Positions 51,785-60,652 of a DNA stretch of 64,000 nt are shown here, piece after piece. Location of the stretch: positions 434,001 through 498,000 of the forward strand of contig NZ_CP136574.1 in NCBI RefSeq assembly GCF_035195345.1, read 5' to 3'. The notes beneath the pieces are model-generated. The model did not search any database. It had not been told where the DNA came from and saw only the letters and a program-made list of their open reading frames with translations. Positions within the stretch are counted from its first letter, which is position 1, and every line of letters begins with the position of its first letter. The position numbers and the translations under genes are program-made. The stretch comes from Flavobacterium sp. (GTDB lineage Bacteria; Bacteroidota; Bacteroidia; Flavobacteriales; Flavobacteriaceae).

Positions 51785-52313
51785 ACTAATCAATAATCCC
51801 TATTTAGATCAAGAAATTGCAACATTAATTGTTGTGATGGTTTACTTTATTTTAAGAATAAGCTTTACTAAACTTGTTCGTAAATATGCCAATTTAAACG
51901 AAATATTAGAGCATCGTACCAACCTAGTAGTAAAATACATCAATTTATTATTAGGTGTTTTAGCTTTCATTTCTATTGTAATTATTTGGGGAGTTAAAAA
52001 AGATCAAATTTTATTGTTTATCTCTTCCGTTTTTGCAGTGGTAGGTGTAGCCTCGTTTGCACAATGGTCTATTTTAAGCAATATTACGGCTGGAATAATT
52101 ATATTCTTTTCGTATCCATTTAAAATTGGAGACAAAATAAAAATTCACGATAAAGATTTTCCTATTGATGGTGAAATTGAAGACATCAAAGCTTTTTATA
52201 TCATTTTAAAATCTTCGGACGGTGAAATGATTACCTATCCCAACAATTTATTGATGCAAAAAGGCATTTCGGTGCTAAAAAATAATTCAGAAGAAAGAGA
52301 ATTTTTTGATTAA
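51777..52313 (+). CDS. Small mechanosensitive channel (MscS family)
   Basis: A 178-residue protein with three membrane helices (about 15-35, 50-70, 77-110) and the MscS pore/beta-domain signature (VGVASFAQWSILSNITAGII, then FKIGDKIKI). The C-terminal alpha-beta domain is short, so it is a compact form. It is last in the UbiA-Maf-MscS operon. Confidence 0.87.
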   Translation: MLKLINNPYLDQEIATLIVVMVYFILRISFTKLVRKYANLNEILEHRTNLVVKYINLLLGVLAFISIVIIWGVKKDQILLFISSVFAVVGVASFAQWSILSNITAGIIIFFSYPFKIGDKIKIHDKDFPIDGEIEDIKAFYIILKSSDGEMITYPNNLLMQKGISVLKNNSEEREFFD

Positions 52314-52333
52314 AACAATTACAAAATAATGTT

Positions 52334-52365
52334 AAAAAGGAAGCAATTAAAACTTCCTTTTTTTT
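52334..52365 (+). terminator. Terminator after the MscS gene
   Basis: Stem AAAAAGGAAG paired with CTTCCTTTTT over a nine-base loop, then more T. Confidence 0.85.
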
Positions 52366-52372
52366 ATTTCCT

Positions 52373-52380
52373 TATTTTTG
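52373..52380 (+). promoter_or_regulatory. Candidate -7 box of the PIG-L gene
   Basis: TATTTTTG fits TAnnTTTG, 16 bases before the ATG at 52397. No clear -33. Confidence 0.4.
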
Positions 52381-52396
52381 AAACAAATCAATAAAA

Positions 52397-54841
52397 ATGA
52401 ACAGAAGCTTTACTTCAATATTTATATTATTAATTTCAATCATAACATTTGCGCAAGCCCCACAAAAATTAAGTTCCGTTGAAATTTATGAGCAAGTTCA
52501 AAAGCTTAATTTCTTAGGCAAAGTATTGTATGTTGCTGCACATCCAGATGATGAAAACACTAAACTTATCACCTATTTTTCAAATCATTACCACGCACAA
52601 ACAGCCTATTTATCATTAACTCGTGGCGATGGAGGTCAAAATTTAATTGGAACGGAACTACGAGAAAAATTAGGTGCTATTAGAACACAAGAATTACTAG
52701 CTGCTAGAAGAATTGATGGTGGCGAACAGTTTTTTACACGCGCCAATGATTTCGGATTTTCTAAAGAACCAAATGAAACATTTGCTATTTGGAATAAAAA
52801 TGAGGTAATGGAAGACGTTATTCAAGTAATTGAAACCTTTCGTCCAGACATTATTGTGAATCGTTTTAGCCATAACACGCCTGGAACAACCCACGGACAC
52901 CATACGGCTTCGGCTATGTTGAGTTTGGAAGCCTATGATTTAGTAAAATACCAACCTAAACGAATATTTTTCAACACTTCTTGGTGGTTTTACGGAAGCC
53001 AAGAAGCGTTTGATGCTGCCGATAAATCAAAATTATTAGCTATAAATTCAAACGTTTATTATCCGTTAAAAGGAAAAAGCAACAACGAAATCGCGGCTTT
53101 AAGCAGAAGTCAGCACAAATGTCAAGGCTTTGGAACTTTAGGAAGTCGTGGCGACGAAACCGAATATTTAGAACTATTAAAAGGAAATTTACCAAGTAAT
53201 ACCAATCTTTTTGAAGGAATTGATACGTCATGGAATCGAGTAAAAGGCGGCAATGAAATTGGAAAATTACTAAACGAAATTGAGAAAAATTTCAACTTTG
53301 GAAATCCATCAATACACATTCCAAATTTAATCAAAGCGTATGATTTGATTCAAAAATTGGAAGACTCCCATTGGAAAGAAATTAAATCCAAGCAAATTAT
53401 CAAAATTATTGAAGCTTGTAGTGGTTTATTTATGGAAGCACTTGCCGATACAGAAACAATTACGAAAGACAGTAAATTTAATCTGCAATTGGAAGTAATA
53501 AATCGCAGTCAGTCAAATGTGAAATTGATTTCGGTTAACGCTTTAAATATCAAAAACGAAACTCAAAACAAACCTTTAAAAAATAACGAAAAAGTAAATT
53601 TTCAATTCAAAGATGTTGAGGTTGGTAATGCCGTTGATTATTCGAATTTATTTTGGCTAAAAGAACAACAAACTGAAGGAATGTATCAGGTTTCAGATAA
53701 ATCGATTCGTATTTTACCCGAAGTTTCAACTTCCTTTCCGGTGATTTTTACAATTGAAATTGAAGGAAAAACAATCGAATTTGTAAAGAACATTTGTTAT
53801 AAATTCAATAATCCAGACGATGGTGAAACGTATGTTCCCTTCAAAATTCTTCCTGAATTTACATCAACTATTGAATCAAAAGTTTTAATCTTTAACTCAA
53901 CTCAACCCAAAGAAATTTCAGTTAAAGTGAAAGCACATAAAGCAAATGCTTCAGGAAAATTATCTGTAGTAATTCCTACTGATTGGAAAATTGAACCCCA
54001 AGAAATTCCGTTTACAATAGAAGCAAAAAATGAAGAGCGAAAATTCTCTTTCAAAATTTATCCTTCTAAACCCGAAATTACTACAAAATTAGTGGCGCAA
54101 ATTGCTACTTTAAACGGAACTTTAGATAAAGAATTGATTACGATTCAATATCCACATATTCCAAAACAAACTATTTTAGTTACTTCAGCAGCCAAAGCGG
54201 TAAAATTAGACATTGCTACAAAAGGAAAAAATATTGGTTACATCATGGGCGCTGGTGATGAAGTGAATAAAAATCTAGAAAATTTAGGCTTTCAGGTTAC
54301 CAATTTAAATCCGAATGAAATTACTGCTGAAAATTTAAAATCGTATGACGCAATCATTTTAGGGATTCGAGCTTTTAATGTGGTTGACGAATTAAAATTT
54401 AAAAACAAAATATTGTTTGATTACGTTTTTAATGGTGGGAATGTCATTGTACAATACAACACCACAAACAACCTGATTACTAAAGAAATTGCTCCTTATA
54501 ATTTAGAATTATCAAGAGATCGAGTAACCGATGAAAATGCGAAAGTTACTTTCTTAACGCCAAATCATAAAGTACTTAATCAACCGAATAAAATCAATGA
54601 AAAAGATTTCACTGGTTGGGTTCAAGAACAAGGTTTATATTATCCAAATAAATGGAGTTCAGAATTTATTCCTATTTTAGCTTCCAATGACGAAGGAGAA
54701 ACTCCAAAAAAAGGAGCCTTATTAATCGCAAAACACGGAAAAGGAAATTACATTTATACCGGATTGAGTTACTTTAGAGAACTTCCAGAAGGTGTAAGTG
54801 GCGCTTATAGATTATTAGCAAACATAATTGCTTTGGATTGA
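52397..54841 (+). CDS. Secreted PIG-L family deacetylase
   Basis: An 814-residue protein with a signal peptide (SIFILLISIITFAQA). The PIG-L N-acetylglucosaminyl deacetylase domain spans about residues 40-300, with the zinc motif H49-P-D-D-E53 and a THGHHTAS histidine pair near 160. The remaining 500 residues are Ig-like/NEW3-type beta domains and a C-terminal glutamine-amidotransferase-like alpha/beta domain (AIILGIRAFNV). Substrate likely an N-acetylated sugar or glycoconjugate outside the cytoplasm. Confidence 0.88.
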   Translation: MNRSFTSIFILLISIITFAQAPQKLSSVEIYEQVQKLNFLGKVLYVAAHPDDENTKLITYFSNHYHAQTAYLSLTRGDGGQNLIGTELREKLGAIRTQELLAARRIDGGEQFFTRANDFGFSKEPNETFAIWNKNEVMEDVIQVIETFRPDIIVNRFSHNTPGTTHGHHTASAMLSLEAYDLVKYQPKRIFFNTSWWFYGSQEAFDAADKSKLLAINSNVYYPLKGKSNNEIAALSRSQHKCQGFGTLGSRGDETEYLELLKGNLPSNTNLFEGIDTSWNRVKGGNEIGKLLNEIEKNFNFGNPSIHIPNLIKAYDLIQKLEDSHWKEIKSKQIIKIIEACSGLFMEALADTETITKDSKFNLQLEVINRSQSNVKLISVNALNIKNETQNKPLKNNEKVNFQFKDVEVGNAVDYSNLFWLKEQQTEGMYQVSDKSIRILPEVSTSFPVIFTIEIEGKTIEFVKNICYKFNNPDDGETYVPFKILPEFTSTIESKVLIFNSTQPKEISVKVKAHKANASGKLSVVIPTDWKIEPQEIPFTIEAKNEERKFSFKIYPSKPEITTKLVAQIATLNGTLDKELITIQYPHIPKQTILVTSAAKAVKLDIATKGKNIGYIMGAGDEVNKNLENLGFQVTNLNPNEITAENLKSYDAIILGIRAFNVVDELKFKNKILFDYVFNGGNVIVQYNTTNNLITKEIAPYNLELSRDRVTDENAKVTFLTPNHKVLNQPNKINEKDFTGWVQEQGLYYPNKWSSEFIPILASNDEGETPKKGALLIAKHGKGNYIYTGLSYFRELPEGVSGAYRLLANIIALD

Positions 54842-54895
54842 TGATGCAATTTGATTTTGAATCTGAAACCTGAAAAACCTGAAACAAAAAACTTT

Positions 54896-54997
54896 ATGGA
54901 AGAAAAACACAGATGGAAAAAAAGTTATAGCATTGTACTGATTTTGAATGCTATCTACATTTTGATTTTCTATTTATTAATGGAAATTTATACTTAA
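54896..54997 (+). CDS. 33-residue single-helix membrane protein upstream of the symporter
   Basis: ATG at 54896 to TAA at 54997 encodes a charged start (MEEKHRWKKS) and one hydrophobic helix (SIVLILNAIYILIFYLLMEI). Its stop is one base before the symporter ATG at 54999, so it is probably translated with it, as an accessory membrane subunit or a leader peptide; that role is inferred. Confidence 0.7.
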   Translation: MEEKHRWKKSYSIVLILNAIYILIFYLLMEIYT

Positions 54998-54998
54998 T

Positions 54999-56684
54999 AT
55001 GGAAAATTTAGATTGGATAGTACTATCAGTCACTTTGTCATTTATTGTCATTTACGGAATTCTGAAAACTAAAGGAAGCGCCAATGTAAAAGACTATTTA
55101 TTAGATAACAACGAAACGCCTTGGTTTACTGTTGGAGTTTCAGTTATGGCTACACAAGCCAGTGCAATTACTTTTTTATCAACCCCAGGCCAAGCATATC
55201 ATGACGGAATGGGATTTGTGCAATTCTATTTCGGATTACCATTAGCAATGATTGTAATTGCTTACACTTTTATTCCAATATACCATCGACTAAAGGTTTA
55301 CACCGCTTACGAATATTTAGAGCAACGCTTCAATATTGAAACAAGAACATTAGCAGCTGCTCTTTTCTTAATTCAGAGAGGATTAGGCACCGGAATTACT
55401 ATTTATGCGCCTTCAATAATTTTATCAGCTCTTTTAGGATGGAATTTGAATATGCTTAATATCATCATAGGTATTTTAGTAATTCTGTATACTGTTACTG
55501 GCGGAACAAAAGCCGTCAACGTTACTCAAAAACAACAAATGTTTGTAATTATGTCGGGGATGTTTATCATCTTCTTTTACATTCTAACCAATCTTCCCGA
55601 AGATGTTGATTTTACAAACGTGCTTCATATTGCAGGTGCCAATGGTAAAATGGATATTTTAGATTTTTCTTATAATCCAGAAACTCGTTATACTTTTTGG
55701 AGTGGAATAACCGGTGGTTTTTTCTTGATGCTTTCTTATTTTGGCACCGATCAATCACAAGTAGGCCGATATTTATCTGGAAAATCTGTAAAAGAGAGCC
55801 AAATGGGATTAATTATGAACGGAATTTTAAAAGTTCCGATGCAGTTTTTTATCTTGTTAACTGGCGTTTTAGTATTTGTTTTCTTTCAGTTTAATGATGC
55901 ACCCTTGCACTTTAATCCTACAAATGTTGAAAAAGTAAGAACTTCTAATCAAAAGGAAGCCTATGAAAATTTAGAAAAAAAGTTGGCAGAATTGAATACA
56001 GACAAAAAAATCGTTAATCAAATATACATTGAACAACTAAAACACAACGAATACGAAAATCCAACGCTTAAAAAACAAATGGTAGCGCTTTCCTTAAAAG
56101 AGAAAGATTTACGAGAAAAAGCAAAGGTGGTCATTTCAAAAGTAGATGGTAAAACGGAAACAAATGATAAAGATTACGTATTTCTATATTTCATCTTAAA
56201 TTACCTTCCAAAAGGGCTTTTAGGTTTGTTATTAGCTGTTATTTTTAGTGCTGCAATGTCATCAAGTGCTTCTGGATTAAATGCTTTAGCAGCAACTTCA
56301 GCAATTGATATTTATAAACGAAACGTAAATACTAAATCCGACAAACATTATGTGTACGCTACCCAATATTTTACTGTATTTTGGGGCATTGTTGCCATTG
56401 GATTTGCTTGTATTAGTTCACTATTTGAAAATTTAATTCAATTAGTAAATATAATTGGTTCCATATTTTACGGAACTGTTTTAGGTATATTCTTAATTGG
56501 ATTTTATATCAAATATTGTAAAGGGAAAGCAGTTTTTATTGGAGCATGTATTAGTCAATTAACTATATTCTATATCTTTTATTTAGATATTGTAAGTTAT
56601 TTATGGTTGAATTTTATAGGAGCGCTGTTAACTGTTGGAATCGCATTACTACTACAAAAAATATTTAATAAATTCGAATCCTAA
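54999..56684 (+). CDS. Sodium:solute symporter (SSS family)
   Basis: A 561-residue transporter with about thirteen helices. Seen: the KDYLLDNNETPWF start, VSVMATQASAITFLSTPGQA, the SSSF motif region AAMSSSASGLNALAATSAID and KVYTAYEYLEQRF. A charged, non-membrane insertion of about 95 residues at 315-405 is a flavobacterial feature of this family. Substrate (sugar, pantothenate, proline or other) cannot be told. Confidence 0.9.
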   Translation: MENLDWIVLSVTLSFIVIYGILKTKGSANVKDYLLDNNETPWFTVGVSVMATQASAITFLSTPGQAYHDGMGFVQFYFGLPLAMIVIAYTFIPIYHRLKVYTAYEYLEQRFNIETRTLAAALFLIQRGLGTGITIYAPSIILSALLGWNLNMLNIIIGILVILYTVTGGTKAVNVTQKQQMFVIMSGMFIIFFYILTNLPEDVDFTNVLHIAGANGKMDILDFSYNPETRYTFWSGITGGFFLMLSYFGTDQSQVGRYLSGKSVKESQMGLIMNGILKVPMQFFILLTGVLVFVFFQFNDAPLHFNPTNVEKVRTSNQKEAYENLEKKLAELNTDKKIVNQIYIEQLKHNEYENPTLKKQMVALSLKEKDLREKAKVVISKVDGKTETNDKDYVFLYFILNYLPKGLLGLLLAVIFSAAMSSSASGLNALAATSAIDIYKRNVNTKSDKHYVYATQYFTVFWGIVAIGFACISSLFENLIQLVNIIGSIFYGTVLGIFLIGFYIKYCKGKAVFIGACISQLTIFYIFYLDIVSYLWLNFIGALLTVGIALLLQKIFNKFES

Positions 56685-56690
56685 GAAACA

Positions 56691-56728
56691 AAAAGAGTGC
56701 TAAAGATAAAACTTCAACACTCTTTTTT
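56691..56728. terminator. Bidirectional terminator between the symporter and SafE genes
   Basis: AAAAAGAGTG and CACTCTTTTTT form a stem around an 18-base loop, in the gap of two convergent genes. Confidence 0.75.
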
Positions 56729-56747
56729 CCCTATTAACTAATTTTTA

Positions 56748-57452
56748 TTAATGACAATTGCCTTCTGGTTGCACAAATAAACTCATATTACTTGGCGACA
56801 AGTATGGAATATCCAAACCTAAACCTCTTACAATAAATAACATTCCTATTATTACCGCTACTAGCGGAATTGCTTTTTGAATGGTTCCTCTAAATGAAAA
56901 AGAAATCAATCCTGAAGCATAAATTACTGCAACCATCATTGGAATGGTTCCTAGTCCAAAAAGTAACATATACCCTATTCCTAAAGTTACATTTTGCATG
57001 GCAATAGCGCCAAAAAGTGCTACATAGACCATTCCACAAGGTAAAAAGCCATTCAATAAACCGATAGTGAATAACGATTTATAACTTTTGTTTTTGAACT
57101 GTTGACCTAAACTCGATTTTACCTTTGTAATCAATCTATACACAGGTTTTGAAAAATTGTATTTAGCAAATACTTTTTCTGGAATTACTGCGACTAAAAT
57201 CATTAAAATCCCAACGATTATAGATAATTGTTGTTGCATACCTGCCAAATAAAAACTTCTACCCAATAACCCAAAAACTAAGCCTAAAATTCCGTAAGTG
57301 GTTAATTTTCCAATATGATACGTTATAATTTGGGTAACTTTTTTTGTTTCATTCGTTCTATCCACAGGCAACATCATAGCTATTGGACCGCACATTCCTA
57401 TGCAGTGAAAACTACTAATTAAGCCAAATATGAAAGCCGAATATACCATCAA
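56748..57452 (-). CDS. SafE/TauE-like membrane protein of the cbb3 locus
   Basis: A 234-residue membrane protein with six or seven helices and conserved Cys-Pro-rich motifs (FHCIGMCGPIAMMLP; FLPCGMVYVALFGA) of the sulfite-exporter TauE/SafE (DsbD-like) family. In cbb3 loci this gene follows ccoGH and probably aids copper or thiol handling for oxidase assembly. It ends the minus-strand cco cluster. Confidence 0.85.
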   Translation of the reverse strand: MMVYSAFIFGLISSFHCIGMCGPIAMMLPVDRTNETKKVTQIITYHIGKLTTYGILGLVFGLLGRSFYLAGMQQQLSIIVGILMILVAVIPEKVFAKYNFSKPVYRLITKVKSSLGQQFKNKSYKSLFTIGLLNGFLPCGMVYVALFGAIAMQNVTLGIGYMLLFGLGTIPMMVAVIYASGLISFSFRGTIQKAIPLVAVIIGMLFIVRGLGLDIPYLSPSNMSLFVQPEGNCH

Positions 57453-57498
57453 TTACAAATTTCAAAGTAAAGAATAAGTTCAAAATCAATAATGCAAT

Positions 57499-57948
57499 TT
57501 AATCAATTTTAAACGAATCTTTGTTTAAATATTTTACACCATCGTATTCCCAATCGATAGAAATGTCCCAAAGACCGCCAGCCAAATTACTTTTAGGTAT
57601 GAGCAAATGTGGACTAGATAATGAAATCGGAATTTCAAAATCTAATTTCTGACTTGACGGTCTGTATAAGGACACTTTTCCATTTATTTTAGAATAATCG
57701 AAATCTGAAGGAAATTGAATTTTAATTCCCTCTACAGTGTTTTCAATTGTTATTTTATTTGTTAATGCATTTGCATTTTGCTCTCTTTCGATATTATCTT
57801 GAACAGTTGCTTCTTTCTTATAATAATCTTCTACCACTAGTTCATGATCATATTTATCATTTGATTGTACTTTATATACATATGATAAAATGAATGTCAT
57901 AAAAAGTGCAAATGCAATAACTATTCCTGTTCCCCAATTAAATTTCAT
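57499..57948 (-). CDS. ccoH: FixH/CcoH-like cytochrome oxidase assembly protein
   Basis: From ATG at 57948 (MKFNWGTGIVIAFALFM) this is a 149-residue protein with one N-terminal membrane helix and a FixH-type periplasmic domain (YDHELVVEDYYKKEATVQDN; GGLWDISIDWEYDG). CcoH stabilises the cbb3 complex. An ATG 60 bases earlier would overlap ccoG and add an atypical tail, so the later start is chosen. Confidence 0.88.
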   Translation of the reverse strand: MKFNWGTGIVIAFALFMTFILSYVYKVQSNDKYDHELVVEDYYKKEATVQDNIEREQNANALTNKITIENTVEGIKIQFPSDFDYSKINGKVSLYRPSSQKLDFEIPISLSSPHLLIPKSNLAGGLWDISIDWEYDGVKYLNKDSFKID

Positions 57949-57961
57949 AGCTTTTAATATT

Positions 57962-59380
57962 TTAATTAAAGTTTCTCGGTCCTTGGAAATTAGTTGATGT
58001 TTCTTCAATCAATGTATCTCCATTATATAATTCAAGTTTTAAATGTACTTTTTCTTCTTTTAACAAGCTCTCTGGAATATCAATATATAATGTTCCGCTT
58101 GCTAAACCTTGTTTTGGTACTTTAATAACTGGACTTCCAACTAATTTTATTTCTCCTTTATAATTTACAATCTTAACAATTACATTATCAAAAGATTGTT
58201 CTGTTTTATTTACCACTTTGTAAGTGTAAAAATTTCTGATATTTTCTCCATTATGTTGGAATAATTGACCCGACATAGGTAAGAAATTTGCTTCTACATC
58301 ATTACGTAAAAATAACATTCCTATTAAAACACCAACTAACAACGTTAAAACGGCTATATAGCCCTTCATTCTTAGTGTTAACTTGAATTTCTCTTTCTTT
58401 ACAATTTCATCTTCACTTGCATAGCGAATTAACCCTTTAGGTAATCCAACTTTTTCCATGATGATGTCACATTCATCAATACAAGCCGTACAGTTGATAC
58501 ATTCTAACTGAGTTCCATTTCTAATATCAATACCTGTAGGGCAAACCACCACACATTGATTACAATCGATACAATCTCCATACCCTTCAGCGGTTCTGTC
58601 TTCTCCGTTTCTCCATTTTTTTCTACCGTTTGCACCTTCACCTCTTACATGATCATAGGCAACGTTAATTGATTTATTATCTAATAAAACACCTTGCATT
58701 CTTCCATAAGGACAAGCTATAATACAAACTTGTTCTCTAAACCATGCAAATACAAAATAGAATACACCTGTAAAAATTAAAAGAGCAATTAAGGTACTTA
58801 AATTATTTGCTGGTCCTTGGGTTATCATTTTGACTAATTCATCACTGCTAATCAAATACGCTAAGAAAACATTCGCAATGAAAAATGAAAAAATAAAAAA
58901 GATAATCCATTTAATAATTCTTTTTCTTATTTTTTCAGCATCCCACTTTTGTCTTGCTAATCGCATTTGAGCACCTCTGTCTCCATCAATCCAAAACTCA
59001 ATTCTTCTGAAAACCATTTCCATAAAAATAGTTTGCGGACAAAACCACCCACAAAATATTCTACCAAAAACAACCGTAAATAATGTTAATCCTACTACTC
59101 CAACAATCATTGAAATGACAAACAAATGAAAGTCTTGAGGCCAAAAAGCAAATCCAAAAATACTAAAACGTCTTTCTAATACATTGAACATTAAAAACTG
59201 ATTTCCATTGATTTTGATAAACGGAGAAGCAATTAAAAAAACCAAAAGAAAATAACTTAATAATTTTCTTTTTTCATAAAAAGGCCCAGAAGGCTTTTTT
59301 GGATGAATAAAATTTCGCTTACCTTCGGCATTGATTGTAGCAATGGTGTCTCTAAAACTATCGTCTGGTAAATTTGACAT
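57962..59380 (-). CDS. ccoG: CcoG, cytochrome c oxidase accessory ferredoxin-like protein
   Basis: A 472-residue membrane protein with several helices, the C-terminal Ig-like domain and cytoplasmic 4Fe-4S motifs CIDCNQCVVVCP and CINCTACIDECD. CcoG reduces copper(II) for cbb3 assembly. It follows ccoP after a hairpin, so part of the ccoNOP transcripts may end before it. Confidence 0.94.
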   Translation of the reverse strand: MSNLPDDSFRDTIATINAEGKRNFIHPKKPSGPFYEKRKLLSYFLLVFLIASPFIKINGNQFLMFNVLERRFSIFGFAFWPQDFHLFVISMIVGVVGLTLFTVVFGRIFCGWFCPQTIFMEMVFRRIEFWIDGDRGAQMRLARQKWDAEKIRKRIIKWIIFFIFSFFIANVFLAYLISSDELVKMITQGPANNLSTLIALLIFTGVFYFVFAWFREQVCIIACPYGRMQGVLLDNKSINVAYDHVRGEGANGRKKWRNGEDRTAEGYGDCIDCNQCVVVCPTGIDIRNGTQLECINCTACIDECDIIMEKVGLPKGLIRYASEDEIVKKEKFKLTLRMKGYIAVLTLLVGVLIGMLFLRNDVEANFLPMSGQLFQHNGENIRNFYTYKVVNKTEQSFDNVIVKIVNYKGEIKLVGSPVIKVPKQGLASGTLYIDIPESLLKEEKVHLKLELYNGDTLIEETSTNFQGPRNFN

Positions 59381-59400
59381 AATGAATCATTTTTTAGTTT

Positions 59401-59436
59401 AAAAAAGGTTTTGAGAAATTCTCAAAACCTTTTTTA
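59401..59436 (-). terminator. Terminator-like hairpin between ccoP and ccoG
   Basis: GGTTTTGAG/CTCAAAACC stem flanked by A- and T-tracts, 9 bases after the ccoP stop region. It may lower ccoG-ccoH expression relative to the oxidase subunits. Confidence 0.75.
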
Positions 59437-59444
59437 TGTACTAG

Positions 59445-60389
59445 TTATTTTTTTGCAGGTTCTGCTACTTTTGTTGAATCTGTAACAGTTTCTGTGGCTG
59501 GTTTAACTTCTGCTGTTTCTTTCCAAACTTCACCTTCTGCGGCTTTTGCTCCTGCAGGATTAGAACCTTTTAAAGTTAAGATATAACTTGCAATGTTTTG
59601 GATATCAGAAGAAGATAAATTACTTTTCCAAGCTACCATTGAAGGGTTGTTTTTACTTCCTTCTGAGATTAGTTTGAAAACGTTTTTGATTCCACCTCCA
59701 TTAATCCAATGGTCATCCGTTAAATTAGGTCCTACTAAACCACCACCATCGGCTTTATGACACGCTGCACAAGCGTTTGTGAAGATTTCTTTTCCTTTAG
59801 CTAAACTTGTTGCATCTGTTAAAGCTACTACTGTTTCATAACTTACTTCATCAGCAGCATTTTTAGGCAATTTAGATTTTTCTAATTCTGCTAACTCTAC
59901 TTCATTTTTAAACTCTTGTTCTTGATCATATTCATTCATTACATGGAAACGAATCATATAAACTAATGCAAATATAATTGTACCATAGAATAAATAAACC
60001 CACCATGGTGGCAAAACGTTATCTAACTCTTTGATACCGTCATAATCGTGATCTAACATGATATCTTCTTCTCTTTCTATTTCTTTAGAACGAGTAAGTT
60101 TACTAACTATGTTTTGATACCATTTACTTTCTGTAAATGAAACCGATTGAGCTTCTTCTAATTGTTTCTTTTGTTCATCTGTTAATAAATGATACGTTAC
60201 TTTATCAACCGCATCGATTACAATTTCGATTGCAATTAATAAAAACAAGAATACTCCCAAAAATAAAGCTACCATTGGAAACTTTATAAAAGCTGGCCTA
60301 TCTCCTGAATCGATAAAATATTCCATAGCTGCAAATACGAATGCAAACAGTAATGGAACTCTTACGTATGATGGAATTAATTTTTTCAT
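59445..60389 (-). CDS. ccoP: Cytochrome c oxidase cbb3-type, subunit CcoP
   Basis: A 314-residue protein with two membrane segments (near 36-58 and 130-148) and one class I cytochrome c domain: C207-x2-C210-H211 and an axial methionine in PSMVAWKS. Many proteobacterial CcoP proteins carry two hemes c; this form has one. The C-terminus is a Glu/Pro/Val-rich tail. It receives electrons from a quinol-oxidising complex. Confidence 0.93.
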   Translation of the reverse strand: MKKLIPSYVRVPLLFAFVFAAMEYFIDSGDRPAFIKFPMVALFLGVFLFLLIAIEIVIDAVDKVTYHLLTDEQKKQLEEAQSVSFTESKWYQNIVSKLTRSKEIEREEDIMLDHDYDGIKELDNVLPPWWVYLFYGTIIFALVYMIRFHVMNEYDQEQEFKNEVELAELEKSKLPKNAADEVSYETVVALTDATSLAKGKEIFTNACAACHKADGGGLVGPNLTDDHWINGGGIKNVFKLISEGSKNNPSMVAWKSNLSSSDIQNIASYILTLKGSNPAGAKAAEGEVWKETAEVKPATETVTDSTKVAEPAKK

Positions 60390-60422
60390 ATGTAGAAAAT
60401 TTTGATGTTATGTGAAGCTGAC

Positions 60423-60449
60423 CAACCATAAATAAAACCTTATGGTTGA
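60423..60449 (-). other. Hairpin between ccoQ and ccoP
   Basis: AACCATAA and TTATGGTT form an 8-bp stem without a T-run. It may be an mRNA stability element in the cco transcript. Confidence 0.4.
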
Positions 60450-60476
60450 TTCAGTTTCAGTAAATTATAATTATGA

Positions 60477-60647
60477 CTATTCGTCGTTTAATGGCATTTC
60501 GCTAATTTCTTTGATTTTTTCTTTACTGTAAGTAAAAGCCCAAACTGTGAACAATACAAATGCTGTAAAGAAAATAGTCAATGAAATGATTGGATAAATT
60601 TCTACTCCCGTTATGGTTTCTAAATTATGTTTAATAAATTTTAGCAT
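60477..60647 (-). CDS. ccoQ: CcoQ/FixQ-like cbb3 oxidase subunit
   Basis: A 56-residue protein (MLKFIKHNLETITGVEIYP) with one membrane helix (SLTIFFTAFVLFTVWAF) and a charged tail, encoded between ccoNO and ccoP where ccoQ is expected. It is 5 bases from the ccoNO stop. CcoQ helps stabilise the complex. Confidence 0.85.
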   Translation of the reverse strand: MLKFIKHNLETITGVEIYPIISLTIFFTAFVLFTVWAFTYSKEKIKEISEMPLNDE

Positions 60648-60652
60648 AATTA

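Noticed and set aside
52697..53334. Minus-strand frames inside the PIG-L gene
   Set aside because: Shadow frames of a well-supported gene.
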